The position numbers and the translations under genes are program-made. From NCBI GenBank assembly GCA_022824305.1, contig JAJEAD010000071.1:62001-126000 (forward strand): DNA of 64,000 bases, read 5' to 3'. This stretch comes from Gammaproteobacteria bacterium. Lineage in GTDB: Bacteria; Pseudomonadota; Gammaproteobacteria; HK1. Shown here in pieces: positions 16,201 to 27,154 of this stretch; within the stretch, counting starts at the first letter, position 1; every line of letters begins with the position of its first letter. The notes below the pieces were generated by a model. The model did no database searches, had not been told where the DNA came from, and saw nothing but the letters and a program-made list of their open reading frames with translations.

Positions 16201-18120
16201 ATGCTGCAGTCGGAGCACATTCGCCTCCTCGGCGCCTTCAACCACCTGCATGTGTTCATCGATCCCGATCCGGATCCCGAGTCGAGCTACCGTGAGCGTG
16301 CCCGGCTCTTCGCGCTGCCGCGTTCGAGCTGGGCCGACTACGACCCCGCGCTGATCTCGGAAGGCGGCGGCGTCTACCCGCGCACCGCGAAGTCGATCGA
16401 GCTCTCGGAGCGCGCGCGCCTCGCGCTCGGAATCGAGGCCGCTTCCCTCCCTCCCAACGAGCTCATCCGGGCGATGCTCGCGGCGCCGGTCGACCTGCTC
16501 TGGAACGGGGGTATCGGCACCTACGTCAAGTCGAGCGCCGAGAGGCATTCCGAAGTCGGCGACCGCGCGAACGATGCGTTGCGGGTGGACGCGTCGGAGC
16601 TGCGCTGCAAGGTGATCGGCGAGGGCGGCAACCTGGGCTGCACGCAGCTCGGAAGGGTGGAGTTCGCCGGCCGGGGCGGGCGGGTCCTTTCCGATGCGAT
16701 CGACAACGCGGGCGGCGTGGACTGTTCGGATCACGAGGTGAACATCAAGATCCTGCTCAACGACGTGGTCGCGGCGGGAGACATGACCGAAAAGCAGCGC
16801 AACCTGCTGCTCGCGGAGATGACGGACGAGGTCGCGGAGCTCGTGCTGCGCAACAACTACCTGCAGACACAGGCGCTGAGCCTGGCGGCGGCCCAGGCGC
16901 ACTCGCTGCTCGAGGTGCACATGCGCCTGATCCGCGCGCTCGAGCGCGGCGGGGACCTCGATCCGGGAATCGAGTTCCTGCCCGACGCCGAGGAGGTGGA
17001 GGAACGCGCCTCGCTCGGTCGCGGGCTCACCGCACCGGAGCTCTCGGTGCTGATGGCCTACGTGAAGATCACGCTGTTCAAGTCTCTCCTGGAAGCGGGG
17101 TTCGGCCGCGACCCCTTCGCCGGCCGGGAGCTGATGCGCTACTTTCCGCGCCCCTTGCAGGAGCGCTTTGCGGATCTCGTCCGCGGACACCGGCTCGCGG
17201 CCGAGATCATCGCCACCGTGGTGGCGAACGAGGTGGTGAACCGGGCCGGCATCACCTTCGTCTACCGGCTCGCGGAGGAGACGGGGGCGGAGGTCGCCGA
17301 TATCGCCAGAGCCTATCTCGTGGCGCGCGAGGTCTTCGACATGGAGTGGGTCTGGGCATCGGTCGAAGGCCTCGACAACGAGGCCAGCGCGCAGGCGCAG
17401 ATCGCGATGCTGCTCGAAGGCCGACGCCTCGTCGAACGCGCCACCCGCTGGCTGCTTCGCCACTGTCCGCGGCCGCTCGACGTCGAAGCGGTCGCAGGCC
17501 GCTTCTCGCCCGGAGTCGCGGCGCTCTCCGACGGCCTCGTGGATCTCGTGGCGCCGGTGAGTCGCGCCGCCATGCAGCGGCGGGCGGAGGAGCTGGGGGC
17601 GCAGGGAGTCCCGAGGCCGCTCGCGGACCGGGTGGCGGAGTTCACCGACGTCTTCTCGAGCTTCGACATCATCGAAGTCGCACGGGCCACGTCCATTTCC
17701 GTCGATACCGTGGCGGAGTGCTACTTCGCCCTCGGGGCGGAGCTGGAGCTGCACTGGCTGCGCGACCAGGTCGCCGCGCTTCCCCGCGTCAACCGGTGGC
17801 AGGCGCTCGCGCGGGCCGCGCTGCGCGACGATCTCTACAGCCTGGAGCGTGCGCTCACCCACAGCGTGCTCGACGTGTCGCCTTCTTCGGCGGAGCCCGC
17901 GGCCCGAATCACCAGGTGGATGGAGCGCAACGCCCTGGCGATCAGCCGTTGGCGCCAAGTGCTCGCCGACTTGAAGGCGGCCGGCTCCATCGATTTCACG
18001 ATGCTCTCGGTGGCAATGGGAGAGATTCGCGGACTCGAGCGGGCGGGCGCTCGAGAGCCGGAGCCGGTGAAGAAGGCCGCCAGGAGGCCCCGCAAGCGGA
18101 GAGCGGCGAACGAGGTCTGA
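13228..18120 (+). CDS. gdhB: NAD-specific glutamate dehydrogenase, large 180-kDa type
   Basis: At 1630 residues this is the full-length 180-kDa-class glutamate dehydrogenase, which oxidises L-glutamate to 2-oxoglutarate and ammonia with NAD. The N-terminal 700 residues carry ACT-like regulatory segments. The catalytic part spans roughly residues 720-1200, with GGIRWSDRREDFRTEVLGL, the lysine-containing GSKGGFVPKR and the nucleotide-binding EGGNLGCTQLGR segment. A long helical C-terminus follows and ends in a basic tail (KKAARRPRKRRA). The ATG at 13228 has a GGAG site 8 nt upstream. The gene is probably monocistronic and stops 7 bp from the convergent PhoH-family gene. Enzymes of this class are typically amino-acid regulated catabolic enzymes. 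Confidence 0.95.
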   Translation: MSPDPVSSGVDSIIEAVLELVHERVPGGQREAAERFVRPYYAGTAAEDLEDRSIVDLYGAALSHFNFAHQRRPGKPRVRVYNPAQPQHGWRSTHSIVEVVADDMPFLVDSVRMELNRRSLTTHLVIHPVMQVHRDPDGVLSAPDRGEALVEAVIHVEVDRQTEEEVLDDIARGIHDVLADVRAAVEDWPSMQERLRSVLDEIESRPPPLDESEIARGSDFLAWVGDDHFTFLGYREYELLGEEGEERLRSRGGSGLGILRQSEPRDSGTFASLSPGIRRLAREARLLVITKANARSTVHRPGYLDYIGIKQFDEEGRVTGERRFLGLYTSAAYNQVPRAIPLLREKVARVMERATYPPNSHAAKALLNILETFPRDLLFQVSDDQLFETGMGILHLQERQRIRLFVHRDRIGRFVSCIVYVPRERFNTQVRLKIQNLLGEALGAVDVDFTVQLSESVLARLYFVFRVPPARAVAVNVAELESRLGLYTRDWRDDLHDELLDYCGEEQGVARFRRYGEAFSADYQASYDARVAVHDIDSMEGLSGAGDAVAMSLYRPLEAAPDVLHFKLFRPKQPISLSDALPVLEKMGLIVETGQPARIERADGSRMWMHDFGMRAGESLEVDIDRVREKFQEAFERIWQGDAENDGFNRLVLRAGLDWREIAVLRAYCKFLRQAGTTFSQEYMEAALARNSAIAQALLRLFHVRFDPAFEGEREERGRALVEEIRRDLDAVANLDEDRILRSFLGLVRATLRTNYYQHGENGRVKPCIAFKLDPARVAELPEPRPMYEIFVYSPRVEGVHLRGGAVARGGIRWSDRREDFRTEVLGLVKAQIVKNSVIVPVGSKGGFVPKRLPAGGDREAVQAEGVACYEIFISGLLDVTDNLRGGEVEPPPDVVRHDGDDPYLVVAADKGTATFSDIANRLSARYRFWLGDAFASGGSQGYDHKGMGITARGAWESVKRHFRELGTDVQTTGVSVVGIGDMGGDVFGNGMLQSEHIRLLGAFNHLHVFIDPDPDPESSYRERARLFALPRSSWADYDPALISEGGGVYPRTAKSIELSERARLALGIEAASLPPNELIRAMLAAPVDLLWNGGIGTYVKSSAERHSEVGDRANDALRVDASELRCKVIGEGGNLGCTQLGRVEFAGRGGRVLSDAIDNAGGVDCSDHEVNIKILLNDVVAAGDMTEKQRNLLLAEMTDEVAELVLRNNYLQTQALSLAAAQAHSLLEVHMRLIRALERGGDLDPGIEFLPDAEEVEERASLGRGLTAPELSVLMAYVKITLFKSLLEAGFGRDPFAGRELMRYFPRPLQERFADLVRGHRLAAEIIATVVANEVVNRAGITFVYRLAEETGAEVADIARAYLVAREVFDMEWVWASVEGLDNEASAQAQIAMLLEGRRLVERATRWLLRHCPRPLDVEAVAGRFSPGVAALSDGLVDLVAPVSRAAMQRRAEELGAQGVPRPLADRVAEFTDVFSSFDIIEVARATSISVDTVAECYFALGAELELHWLRDQVAALPRVNRWQALARAALRDDLYSLERALTHSVLDVSPSSAEPAARITRWMERNALAISRWRQVLADLKAAGSIDFTMLSVAMGEIRGLERAGAREPEPVKKAARRPRKRRAANEV

Positions 18121-18127
18121 ATCGGGG

Positions 18128-19531
18128 TCAGCTCCGGCGGGGTGAGACGGGCGCCCGTGGCGAGGCGAGGCGTCCGGACACGAGGGCCTCGGCCGCGTAG
18201 TCGGCGAGGCGCGAGCGCTCCCCCCGGCGCAGGGTGATGTGGGCGCTGTGGCTCCAGCCCTTGAAGCGGTCGACCACGCAGGTCAGCCCCGAGGTCGTTT
18301 CGGTGAGCCACGGTGTGTCTATCTGCGCGATGTTCCCGAGGCAGACCACCTTGCTGCCGGGACCGACTCGAGTCAGCAAGGTCCGCATCTGCGCCGGCGT
18401 CAGGTTCTGGGCTTCGTCCAGGATGACGTAGCGATCGAGGAAGGTGCGCCCGCGCATGAAGTTCAGCGAGCGTACCTTGATGCGGTGATTGAGCAGGTCC
18501 CGGGAAGCCGCGCGCCCGAACGCTCCTTCCCTCTGCGTGCCCTCCAGCACTTCCAGGTTGTCTTCGAGCGCGCCCATCCAGGGCGTCATCTTCTCTTCCT
18601 CGGTCCCGGGAAGAAATCCGATGTCCTCTCCTACCGGCACGGTGGCCCGCGTGACCAGGATCTCCCGGTAGCGTCTCCCTTCCAGGGTCTGGGCGAGACC
18701 GGCGGCGAGCGCGAGCAGCGTCTTGCCGCTGCCCGCGGCACCGGTCAGCGTGACGAGGTCGACGTGTTCATCGCAGAGGAGGTTGAGCGCGAAGTTCTGC
18801 TCACGGTTGCGCGCGTGGATGCCCCACACCGACTCCGCGCCCGGCCGGAAGTTGTGTGCCGCCCTCACCCGTGCGGCGCCGGGCGCCGGCCCGCAGACGA
18901 TCAGCTCGATGGGTCCGGGACGCTCCCGGAACAGGCACTGGTTGGGCAGCAGGCGATCCGGCCGGGTCGTGAGCAGGCGAAGTCCCTCGTCCTCCGCCTC
19001 GCCGCCTCCGTCCGAGACCTCCGCTTCGGGCGGGAGCTCGGCGACTCCGCTGTAGAGCAGGCTCGCGTCTTCGAGCACCTGCTCTTCACGGCAGTCCCGC
19101 GCCGAAAGCCCGGCGAGCCTCGCCCTCAATCGCAGATCCGCATCGGTCGAGACCACGGTGACGAGCGCATCCGGGGAGGCTCGTTTGGCCGCGCATGCGG
19201 CGGCGAGGACCCGCGATTTCCGGGTGGCGCCGGATTCCGGGGCCTCCTCCCGCGGGAAGAGGATCCGATTCGAGCGGCCGGGCGGTCCGGGGATGGAAAG
19301 ACCCGCCTCCACATCGAGGTGTCCGGCCCCGGCCGCCAGCTCTTCCAGGTAGGCGGCGGCGGTACGCAGGTTGCGCGCGCGCTCGGTGTCGAGGACACGA
19401 CTCTCGGGATCCAGCGACTCGACCACCGCGGGCGGCACCAGCAGCGTTTCTTCCCGAAGGCGAAACAGCGCCCCCGGATCGTGCTCGAAAACCGAAGTGT
19501 CGAGAACCGCGACCTTGGCGGCACCCGCCAT
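18128..19531 (-). CDS. PIN domain-PhoH ATPase fusion (PhoH2/YlaK-like)
   Basis: This 467-residue protein starts with a PIN-type RNase domain (VAVLDTSVF acidic strand, then VVSTDADLRLRARLAG around residue 140). It ends with a PhoH P-loop ATPase: Walker A GAAGSGKTLLALAAGL, Walker B VILDEAQNLTPAQMRTLL, and the sensor region GSKVVCLGNIAQID. PhoH2-type proteins are RNA-unwinding ribonucleases; the physiological target here is unknown. The ATG at 19531 has an AGGGA site at good spacing, better than the adjacent GTG. Its neighbour upstream on the same strand is the GcvR-like gene, 13 bp away, so the two may be cotranscribed. Confidence 0.9.
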   Translation of the reverse strand: MAGAAKVAVLDTSVFEHDPGALFRLREETLLVPPAVVESLDPESRVLDTERARNLRTAAAYLEELAAGAGHLDVEAGLSIPGPPGRSNRILFPREEAPESGATRKSRVLAAACAAKRASPDALVTVVSTDADLRLRARLAGLSARDCREEQVLEDASLLYSGVAELPPEAEVSDGGGEAEDEGLRLLTTRPDRLLPNQCLFRERPGPIELIVCGPAPGAARVRAAHNFRPGAESVWGIHARNREQNFALNLLCDEHVDLVTLTGAAGSGKTLLALAAGLAQTLEGRRYREILVTRATVPVGEDIGFLPGTEEEKMTPWMGALEDNLEVLEGTQREGAFGRAASRDLLNHRIKVRSLNFMRGRTFLDRYVILDEAQNLTPAQMRTLLTRVGPGSKVVCLGNIAQIDTPWLTETTSGLTCVVDRFKGWSHSAHITLRRGERSRLADYAAEALVSGRLASPRAPVSPRRS

Positions 19532-19544
19532 CACGAGGGTCCCT

Positions 19545-20072
19545 TCACTTCACCGGCGCGATCATCGCATCGAGGTTCAACTCATCGCAGAAGTCCATGA
19601 ACTCCCCTCGGATCGAGGCTATTGAAAGATCGGAGGGGATGCCGACGGTGAGATGGAGGGCGAACATGGGGGCGCCGGTATGGGGGGCCGGATAGCGATT
19701 GGTGTAGACATCCTCGATGTTGATGCTCCGTCTCGCAAAGAAGTCCGAGACTTCGTGCACCACTTCCGCGTGCTCGGGAGCGACCACCTCCACCGCATAG
19801 GGGATGAGGCTGCGGGTATCCGCCCTGGCTTCGGTCCGGGTCGAGGAAATGCGCAGCCCGAGCGCGTCCGCCATTCTCGGAAGCGCGCTCTCCAGCTTCG
19901 CGATCGCGTTCCAGTAGCCGTTTACCAGCATCACTACCGCAAACTCGCTGCCCAGCACGCTCATGCGGCTCTCTCCGATGTGGCAGCCGCACTCGAGCAC
20001 GCCCTGCGATATCGATTCGACGAGTCCTGTGCGGTCCTTGCCGACGGCGGAAATTACCAGGTAGGTCTGCAT
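19545..20072 (-). CDS. gcvR: ACT-domain protein, glycine cleavage system regulator-like (GcvR)
   Basis: The 175-residue protein starts MQTYLVISAVGKDRTGLVESI, the standard first ACT domain of GcvR, with a second ACT domain from about residue 90 (PYAVEVVAPEHAEVVHEV). GcvR in enterobacteria binds GcvA and represses gcvTHP when glycine is low. Position supports the call, because gcvR-like genes commonly sit divergent from dapA in gammaproteobacteria. An upstream in-frame start at 20138 would add a basic, non-conserved leader and is rejected. No glycine cleavage genes are nearby, so regulation of that system is an inference. Confidence 0.8.
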   Translation of the reverse strand: MQTYLVISAVGKDRTGLVESISQGVLECGCHIGESRMSVLGSEFAVVMLVNGYWNAIAKLESALPRMADALGLRISSTRTEARADTRSLIPYAVEVVAPEHAEVVHEVSDFFARRSINIEDVYTNRYPAPHTGAPMFALHLTVGIPSDLSIASIRGEFMDFCDELNLDAMIAPVK

Positions 20073-20222
20073 GCGCTCCGAAGCGTCGGGCCGCCGGCAG
20101 GGGGCGGACGAAAACCTTGAACGAAGCCGTTCGAGCACGCTGCGCGGCCCGCGCCGCTTGCTCGCCTGCGGTGGCGCAAAGTAGCATTATCGATCCGAAT
20201 GAACCAGGGGATACAAGAGATC

Positions 20223-21104
20223 ATGTTCACAGGCAGCAATGTCGCTCTCGTTACCCCGATGCGGGCGGACGGTGTGATCGACGAAGCGGCGCTCGACCGT
20301 CTCGTCGAGTTTCACATCGAGAACGGAACGAACGGAATCGTTGCGGTCGGCACGACCGGAGAATCGGCGACTCTCGACGTGGAGGAGCACTGCGCGGTGA
20401 TAGGCCGGGTGGTGGAAGTCGTCGCGGGTCGGGTCGCGGTGATCGGCGGAACGGGCGCCAACTCCACCGCCGAGGCCATGCACCTGACGAAGCGGGCGAA
20501 GGACCTCGGAGCGGACGCCTGCCTGCTCGTCACTCCCTACTACAACAAGCCTACCCAGGAAGGGCTCTACCGTCACTTCCTCGCGGTGAGCGAAGAAGTG
20601 GATATTCCGCAGATCCTGTACAACGTTCCGGGACGTACCGCATGCGACATGCTGCCGGAGACGGTGGAGCGCCTCGCCGCACGACCCAACATCGTCGGAA
20701 TCAAGGAGGCGACCGGTAGTCTGGAGCGTATCCGCGAGCTCCTCGCGCGCTGCGGCGGCGATTTCCTCGTGCTGAGTGGCGAGGACCATCTCTCCCTCGA
20801 GACGATGCTCGCCGGCGGTCACGGCGTGATCTCGGTCACCGCCAACGTGGCGCCCGCCGCGATGCGGGAGATGTGCGGTCTGGCCCTTCGCGGCGAAGAG
20901 GAGGGCGCGCGTGCGGTCGACGCGCGGCTTCGGGACCTCCATGCGGCGCTCTTCTTCGAATCCAACCCGATTCCCGTCAAGTGGGCCCTGCACGACATGG
21001 GCCTCATTCCCCCGGGAATCCGCCTGCCCCTGACTCCCTTGTCCGCGTCGCTGCACGACAGGGTTCGGGAAGCCCGGCTGGGCGCGACGACAGTGCCGGC
21101 CTGA
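20223..21104 (+). CDS. dapA: 4-hydroxy-tetrahydrodipicolinate synthase
   Basis: DapA condenses pyruvate and aspartate semialdehyde in the lysine/diaminopimelate pathway. The 293-residue TIM barrel begins MFTGSNVALVTPMRADG. It shows the family motifs GTTGESATL, ILYNVPGRTACDM (active-site Tyr) and GIKEATGSL (Schiff-base Lys). The start at 20223 fits the family and follows an AAGAGA ribosome-binding site; a start at 20199 would add eight residues. bamC follows, as in E. coli. dapF, the later pathway gene, is about 24 kb further on. Confidence 0.95.
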   Translation: MFTGSNVALVTPMRADGVIDEAALDRLVEFHIENGTNGIVAVGTTGESATLDVEEHCAVIGRVVEVVAGRVAVIGGTGANSTAEAMHLTKRAKDLGADACLLVTPYYNKPTQEGLYRHFLAVSEEVDIPQILYNVPGRTACDMLPETVERLAARPNIVGIKEATGSLERIRELLARCGGDFLVLSGEDHLSLETMLAGGHGVISVTANVAPAAMREMCGLALRGEEEGARAVDARLRDLHAALFFESNPIPVKWALHDMGLIPPGIRLPLTPLSASLHDRVREARLGATTVPA

Positions 21105-21199
21105 AGGTGCGGGCGGAATCGACGAAGGCGCCGTCCCGGGGAGGCCATGATGCTCCGGTGTCCCAGGCCCCGCGAACATCGCGTTGTTGACGTGCCGAG

Positions 21200-21216
21200 T
21201 TCCGGTCGAACCGGAA
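21200..21216 (+). promoter_or_regulatory. Hairpin in the dapA-bamC spacer
   Basis: TTCCGGT and ACCGGAA make a perfect 7-bp stem with a CGA loop, about 95 bp after dapA. A further CCGGAACCGG follows. It may tune bamC expression relative to dapA. Its presence also argues that this stretch is not coding and that bamC starts further downstream. Confidence 0.3.
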
Positions 21217-21357
21217 TCGCCGGAACCGGTCATCCATGACACAGAACACGGAGTGCTCTGTCCCTTGAACGCGGATGGGCCGGTCTCGTCACCGGCGGCG
21301 CCTTCCTTCAAATCAGTTCCGGCGCGGTGGGTCAAGGCCCGGCGGCGCGGCGCGGGT

Positions 21358-22566
21358 TTGCGAGATGGGTCGCGCCGGAACGCGGCGCGGGGGGAGCGGG
21401 CGCAGCGCCGGCGGCAATCCGCCGGAACCCGGCTGCTCGGCGCGTTGGCGGTGCTCGGCCTGCTCGCGGGCTGCGCCCAGGTCGACGAGCGCCTCGGTGA
21501 CGTGCTGGCCGGCGGGGAGCCGGACTACAAGTCGAGCAAGCGTCTTCCCTCGCTCGAGGTTCCGCCGGACCTCAGCACCCAGACCATCCAGGACACGATG
21601 CAGGTGCCCGCCACCGGAAGCGCCACCTGGTCGGACTATGGCGACGACGCTTCGAAGGAGAGCGATTCTTCCGGGCTGCTCCTGGATTTCGGCAAGGTGC
21701 GGGTGGAGCGAAGCGGCGACGAGCGCTGGCTCGTCGTCGATGCCGCGCCGGATGCGGTGTGGCCCCAGGTGAAGGCCTTCTGGCTGCAGCAGGGGTTCGC
21801 CATCGAGGTGGACGAGCCCGGCATCGGCATCATGGAGACGGACTGGGCGGAAGAGCGTACAAGCTTCCCCGGGGGAATCTTCGGACGCCTCCTCGGAGAG
21901 CTCTCCACCGCGCTCACCGGGGCCGCGGTCCGCGACAAGTTCCGTACCCGACTCGAGCGCGGCGCAGAGAGCGGAGTCACCGAGATATTCATCTCCCATC
22001 GCGGCGCGGAGGAGGTCGGTCCGCCCGAGACTCGTGCAAACGTGCTGAGCGGCGCGGATGCGCGGCGCGTCTGGCAGCCCCGCACCGCCGATCCGGAGCT
22101 CGAAGCGGAGATGCTCACGCGCATGATGGTGTTCTTCGGGGTGCAGAAGGATCGGGCCACGCAGATCATGGCGGAGGTGCCGGAGCGTCCGGCCCGCGCG
22201 CGCATCGTCAAGGACAGCAGCGGCGGCTCGGTGCTCTCCCTGGACGACGACTTCGCCCGCGCCTGGCGACGCACGGGACTCGCCCTGGACCGGATCGGCT
22301 TCACGGTCGAGGACCGGGATCGTTCGCAGGGTCTGTACTTCGTGCGCTACGCGGACCCCGACCGGGAACTCGAAGGAGAGGAGGGCTTGCTGAGCCGGCT
22401 CGCGTTCTGGCGCGACGAGCCGAGTCCGGAGGTCGGCGACTACCTCATCAACCTGATCGGAGGCGACGAGGCCACTCAGGTCATCGTGCTCGACACCGAC
22501 GGGGAACGGAGCGTGAGCGGGACCGCGGACCGCATCCTCGGCCTCCTCCTCGAGCAGCTCAAGTAA
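21358..22566 (+). CDS. bamC: Outer membrane protein assembly factor BamC (lipoprotein)
   Basis: A lipobox LLAGC follows a hydrophobic stretch (LLGALAVLG), so the product is an outer-membrane lipoprotein of the BAM complex. After the Cys comes the BamC-type unstructured region (SKRLPSLEVPPDLS, as in other BamC proteins that bind BamD), then two helix-grip domains ending near LGLLLEQLK. The start is uncertain. I chose an in-frame TTG at 21358, which places the lipid Cys at residue 39. The frame remains open back to 21184, but that would give a 96-residue leader before the Cys, not credible for a signal peptide. Location directly after dapA is the conserved order. Confidence 0.85.
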   Translation: MRDGSRRNAARGERAQRRRQSAGTRLLGALAVLGLLAGCAQVDERLGDVLAGGEPDYKSSKRLPSLEVPPDLSTQTIQDTMQVPATGSATWSDYGDDASKESDSSGLLLDFGKVRVERSGDERWLVVDAAPDAVWPQVKAFWLQQGFAIEVDEPGIGIMETDWAEERTSFPGGIFGRLLGELSTALTGAAVRDKFRTRLERGAESGVTEIFISHRGAEEVGPPETRANVLSGADARRVWQPRTADPELEAEMLTRMMVFFGVQKDRATQIMAEVPERPARARIVKDSSGGSVLSLDDDFARAWRRTGLALDRIGFTVEDRDRSQGLYFVRYADPDRELEGEEGLLSRLAFWRDEPSPEVGDYLINLIGGDEATQVIVLDTDGERSVSGTADRILGLLLEQLK

Positions 22567-22641
22567 GGAGAGCCGGCCGCCACCCGTCTTCCCCCGCGAG
22601 GCGCCATGCCGGGACGGCCCGGCGGGAACGGGTCGGGGAGG

Positions 22642-24030
<1,389 letters not shown>

Positions 24031-24049
24031 TCTCGGGCTCGATTTCCAG

Positions 24050-25216
24050 CTAAGGCAGTACGAGCGCGCTCAAGGTCCCCCCGCGGTCCAGCACGTAGAC
24101 CGTGTCGCCCGCGGCAACGGGGGGTGCGAGCACGCCGTCCTTCACCCGGATTCGGGCCGCGAAGTGTCCGTCCTCGCGTCGGAGCCAGTGCACGTAGCCT
24201 TCCGCATCCGCCACCACCACGTAGGCGTCGAATCCCAACGGAGCTCCGAGCTCCCTTCCTTCCATGCGCTGCTGACGCCACAGGGATGCGCCGCTCGAAC
24301 GGTCGAAGGCCCACACATGGCTCATTTCGTCGCTGACGAAGAGGCTCCGGCGATCCAGTCCCATGCCGGCATGGGAGGACAGCTCGCGGCGCCACAGCAC
24401 GGCGCCGAGTCTCGCGTCGAGGGCGGTGACCTGCCCCTGGAAGGTGACCACGTACACCGTATCGTCCGCCACCAGGATGTCCGCGTCGATGTCCACGATG
24501 CGTTCCAGCTCGGAACGCCCGCTCGGCACCGCCACGGCGCTCGCCCATCGAAGCTGCCCGTCGGAGAGCGAAATCGACACCACCCTGCCTCCGTCGAAGC
24601 CCGCGATGACCGCGTCCTCGAAGAGCGCGGGAGCGCCGCTGCCTCGCAGTGTGAGGACCGGCATCGTGCGGTCGTAGACCCAGATGCGGCTGCCGTTCCG
24701 GCTCGAGAGTCCGAACAGCTTGCCGTCCCCGGTGCGCACCACCACCACCCCCGGCGCCACCAGCGGGGGCGCGAGTACCTCGCTGGAGACCCGTGCCCGC
24801 CACAATGGCGTGCCCTGACCGGCATCGAGCGCGATGACTTCGCCGTCGAGCGTGCCCACCGCCACGAGTCCATCGCCGGCGCCCGGTCCGCCGGAGACGG
24901 GCGCATCGGTCTCGGCTCTCCATACCCGGTCTCCGGTCAGGGCGTCGCACGCGGTGACCTCGCCGTCGTGACCGGCGGCGATGATCAGGCCTCCGACGGG
25001 AAGCGCTCGCAGCTTCAGGAAGCGGTCGTCGACCCCGGATCCGATTCGGCAGCGCCAGAGCCTCTCCACTTCGACCGAGGCCTCGAAGTCCACCAGGTCG
25101 GAAGGTTCCAGCGCGTGATCCTCTCCTCCCGCGAGCCGATCGGTCACTCCGCACGCCGTGAGGCCTGCCGCGAGCAGGCCGAGGACGACACATCTGGTCC
25201 GTCTGCCGGCGCTCAT
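24050..25216 (-). CDS. bamB: Outer membrane protein assembly factor BamB (lipoprotein)
   Basis: The 388-residue protein has a lipoprotein signal ending LTAC with lipidation at Cys22, followed by repeated PQQ-type blades (for example AGHDGEVTACDALTGDRVWR and AVGTLDGEVIALDAG) forming an eight-bladed propeller. BamB supports BamA in outer-membrane protein insertion. yfgM is 16 bp upstream and der 19 bp downstream, the conserved order. The window also has bamC, so two BAM lipoproteins and two BAM clients (the porins) are present. Confidence 0.95.
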   Translation of the reverse strand: MSAGRRTRCVVLGLLAAGLTACGVTDRLAGGEDHALEPSDLVDFEASVEVERLWRCRIGSGVDDRFLKLRALPVGGLIIAAGHDGEVTACDALTGDRVWRAETDAPVSGGPGAGDGLVAVGTLDGEVIALDAGQGTPLWRARVSSEVLAPPLVAPGVVVVRTGDGKLFGLSSRNGSRIWVYDRTMPVLTLRGSGAPALFEDAVIAGFDGGRVVSISLSDGQLRWASAVAVPSGRSELERIVDIDADILVADDTVYVVTFQGQVTALDARLGAVLWRRELSSHAGMGLDRRSLFVSDEMSHVWAFDRSSGASLWRQQRMEGRELGAPLGFDAYVVVADAEGYVHWLRREDGHFAARIRVKDGVLAPPVAAGDTVYVLDRGGTLSALVLP

Positions 25217-25232
25217 CGTCCCCGCCTCTTCT

Positions 25233-25862
25233 TCAGGGGATCTGCGTGTGCCCGAGGTCGTCGAGCTTCATCCGTACTCTCGCTCGGGAGGAGGGCAGCG
25301 CATGCTCGCTCGCGAGCACCGTCCGCCAGGCGGCACGCGCTTCCTCCGCCTCACCCCGCGCGAGAAGAATGTCGCCCCGAAGCTCACCCGCCACCGCGTC
25401 GAAGGCGCCCGGTCGAACCCTCCCGAGCGCCTCGAGCGCGGATTCAGGGTCCTCTTCGTCCAGGAAGACCCGCGCGAGCCGAATCCGGGCGAGATCCCGG
25501 TACCCGGGTCGGGACGCGTTCTCTTCGATCCATGTGAGGCGGCTCCGCGCCTCGTCCCAATCTCCCAGCGTCGACGCGCTCGCGGAGGCGAAGAATGCCG
25601 CGAGCGTCGCGTATCCGCTTTTCGGGAACTCCTCGAGCAGGTGTGCGGCGCGGCTGCGGGCCTCCTCGTGACGGTCGCCGGCCGCTGCCGCCACTACGCT
25701 TGCGTAGATGTCCGAAGCCTCTTCGGCACGGCGCTCCTGGTGACTCTGCCACGCGTTCCACCCGACGATGCCGCCGAGCCCGAGCACCGCGCCCGCGACG
25801 ATGGTGAGGCCGTACTCCTTCCACCACGTCTTGAGCTTTGCTACGTCTTCGTCTTCCGCCAT
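25233..25862 (-). CDS. yfgM: YfgM-type membrane-anchored TPR protein (SecYEG-associated chaperone)
   Basis: The 209-residue protein has a short cytosolic N-terminus (MAEDEDVAKLKTWWKEYG), one transmembrane helix at about residues 18-36 and a periplasmic TPR-like domain. This matches YfgM, an ancillary subunit of the Sec translocon working with PpiD. Its place between hisS and bamB is the same as in E. coli. The gaps are short (7 bp to hisS, 16 bp to bamB), so cotranscription is likely. Confidence 0.88.
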   Translation of the reverse strand: MAEDEDVAKLKTWWKEYGLTIVAGAVLGLGGIVGWNAWQSHQERRAEEASDIYASVVAAAAGDRHEEARSRAAHLLEEFPKSGYATLAAFFASASASTLGDWDEARSRLTWIEENASRPGYRDLARIRLARVFLDEEDPESALEALGRVRPGAFDAVAGELRGDILLARGEAEEARAAWRTVLASEHALPSSRARVRMKLDDLGHTQIP

Positions 25863-25869
25863 GTTGTCC

Positions 25870-27129
<1,260 letters not shown>

Positions 27130-27154
27130 CGGGTCGGCCCTTTCGTGCCCGGCG

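Noticed and set aside
13111-17958. Open frame of about 1615 codons on the strand opposite the glutamate dehydrogenase gene
   Set aside because: It mirrors the codon structure of a clearly recognised enzyme in very GC-rich DNA, has no recognisable domain, and its composition (Arg, His, Val, Asp rich) is that of an antisense shadow.
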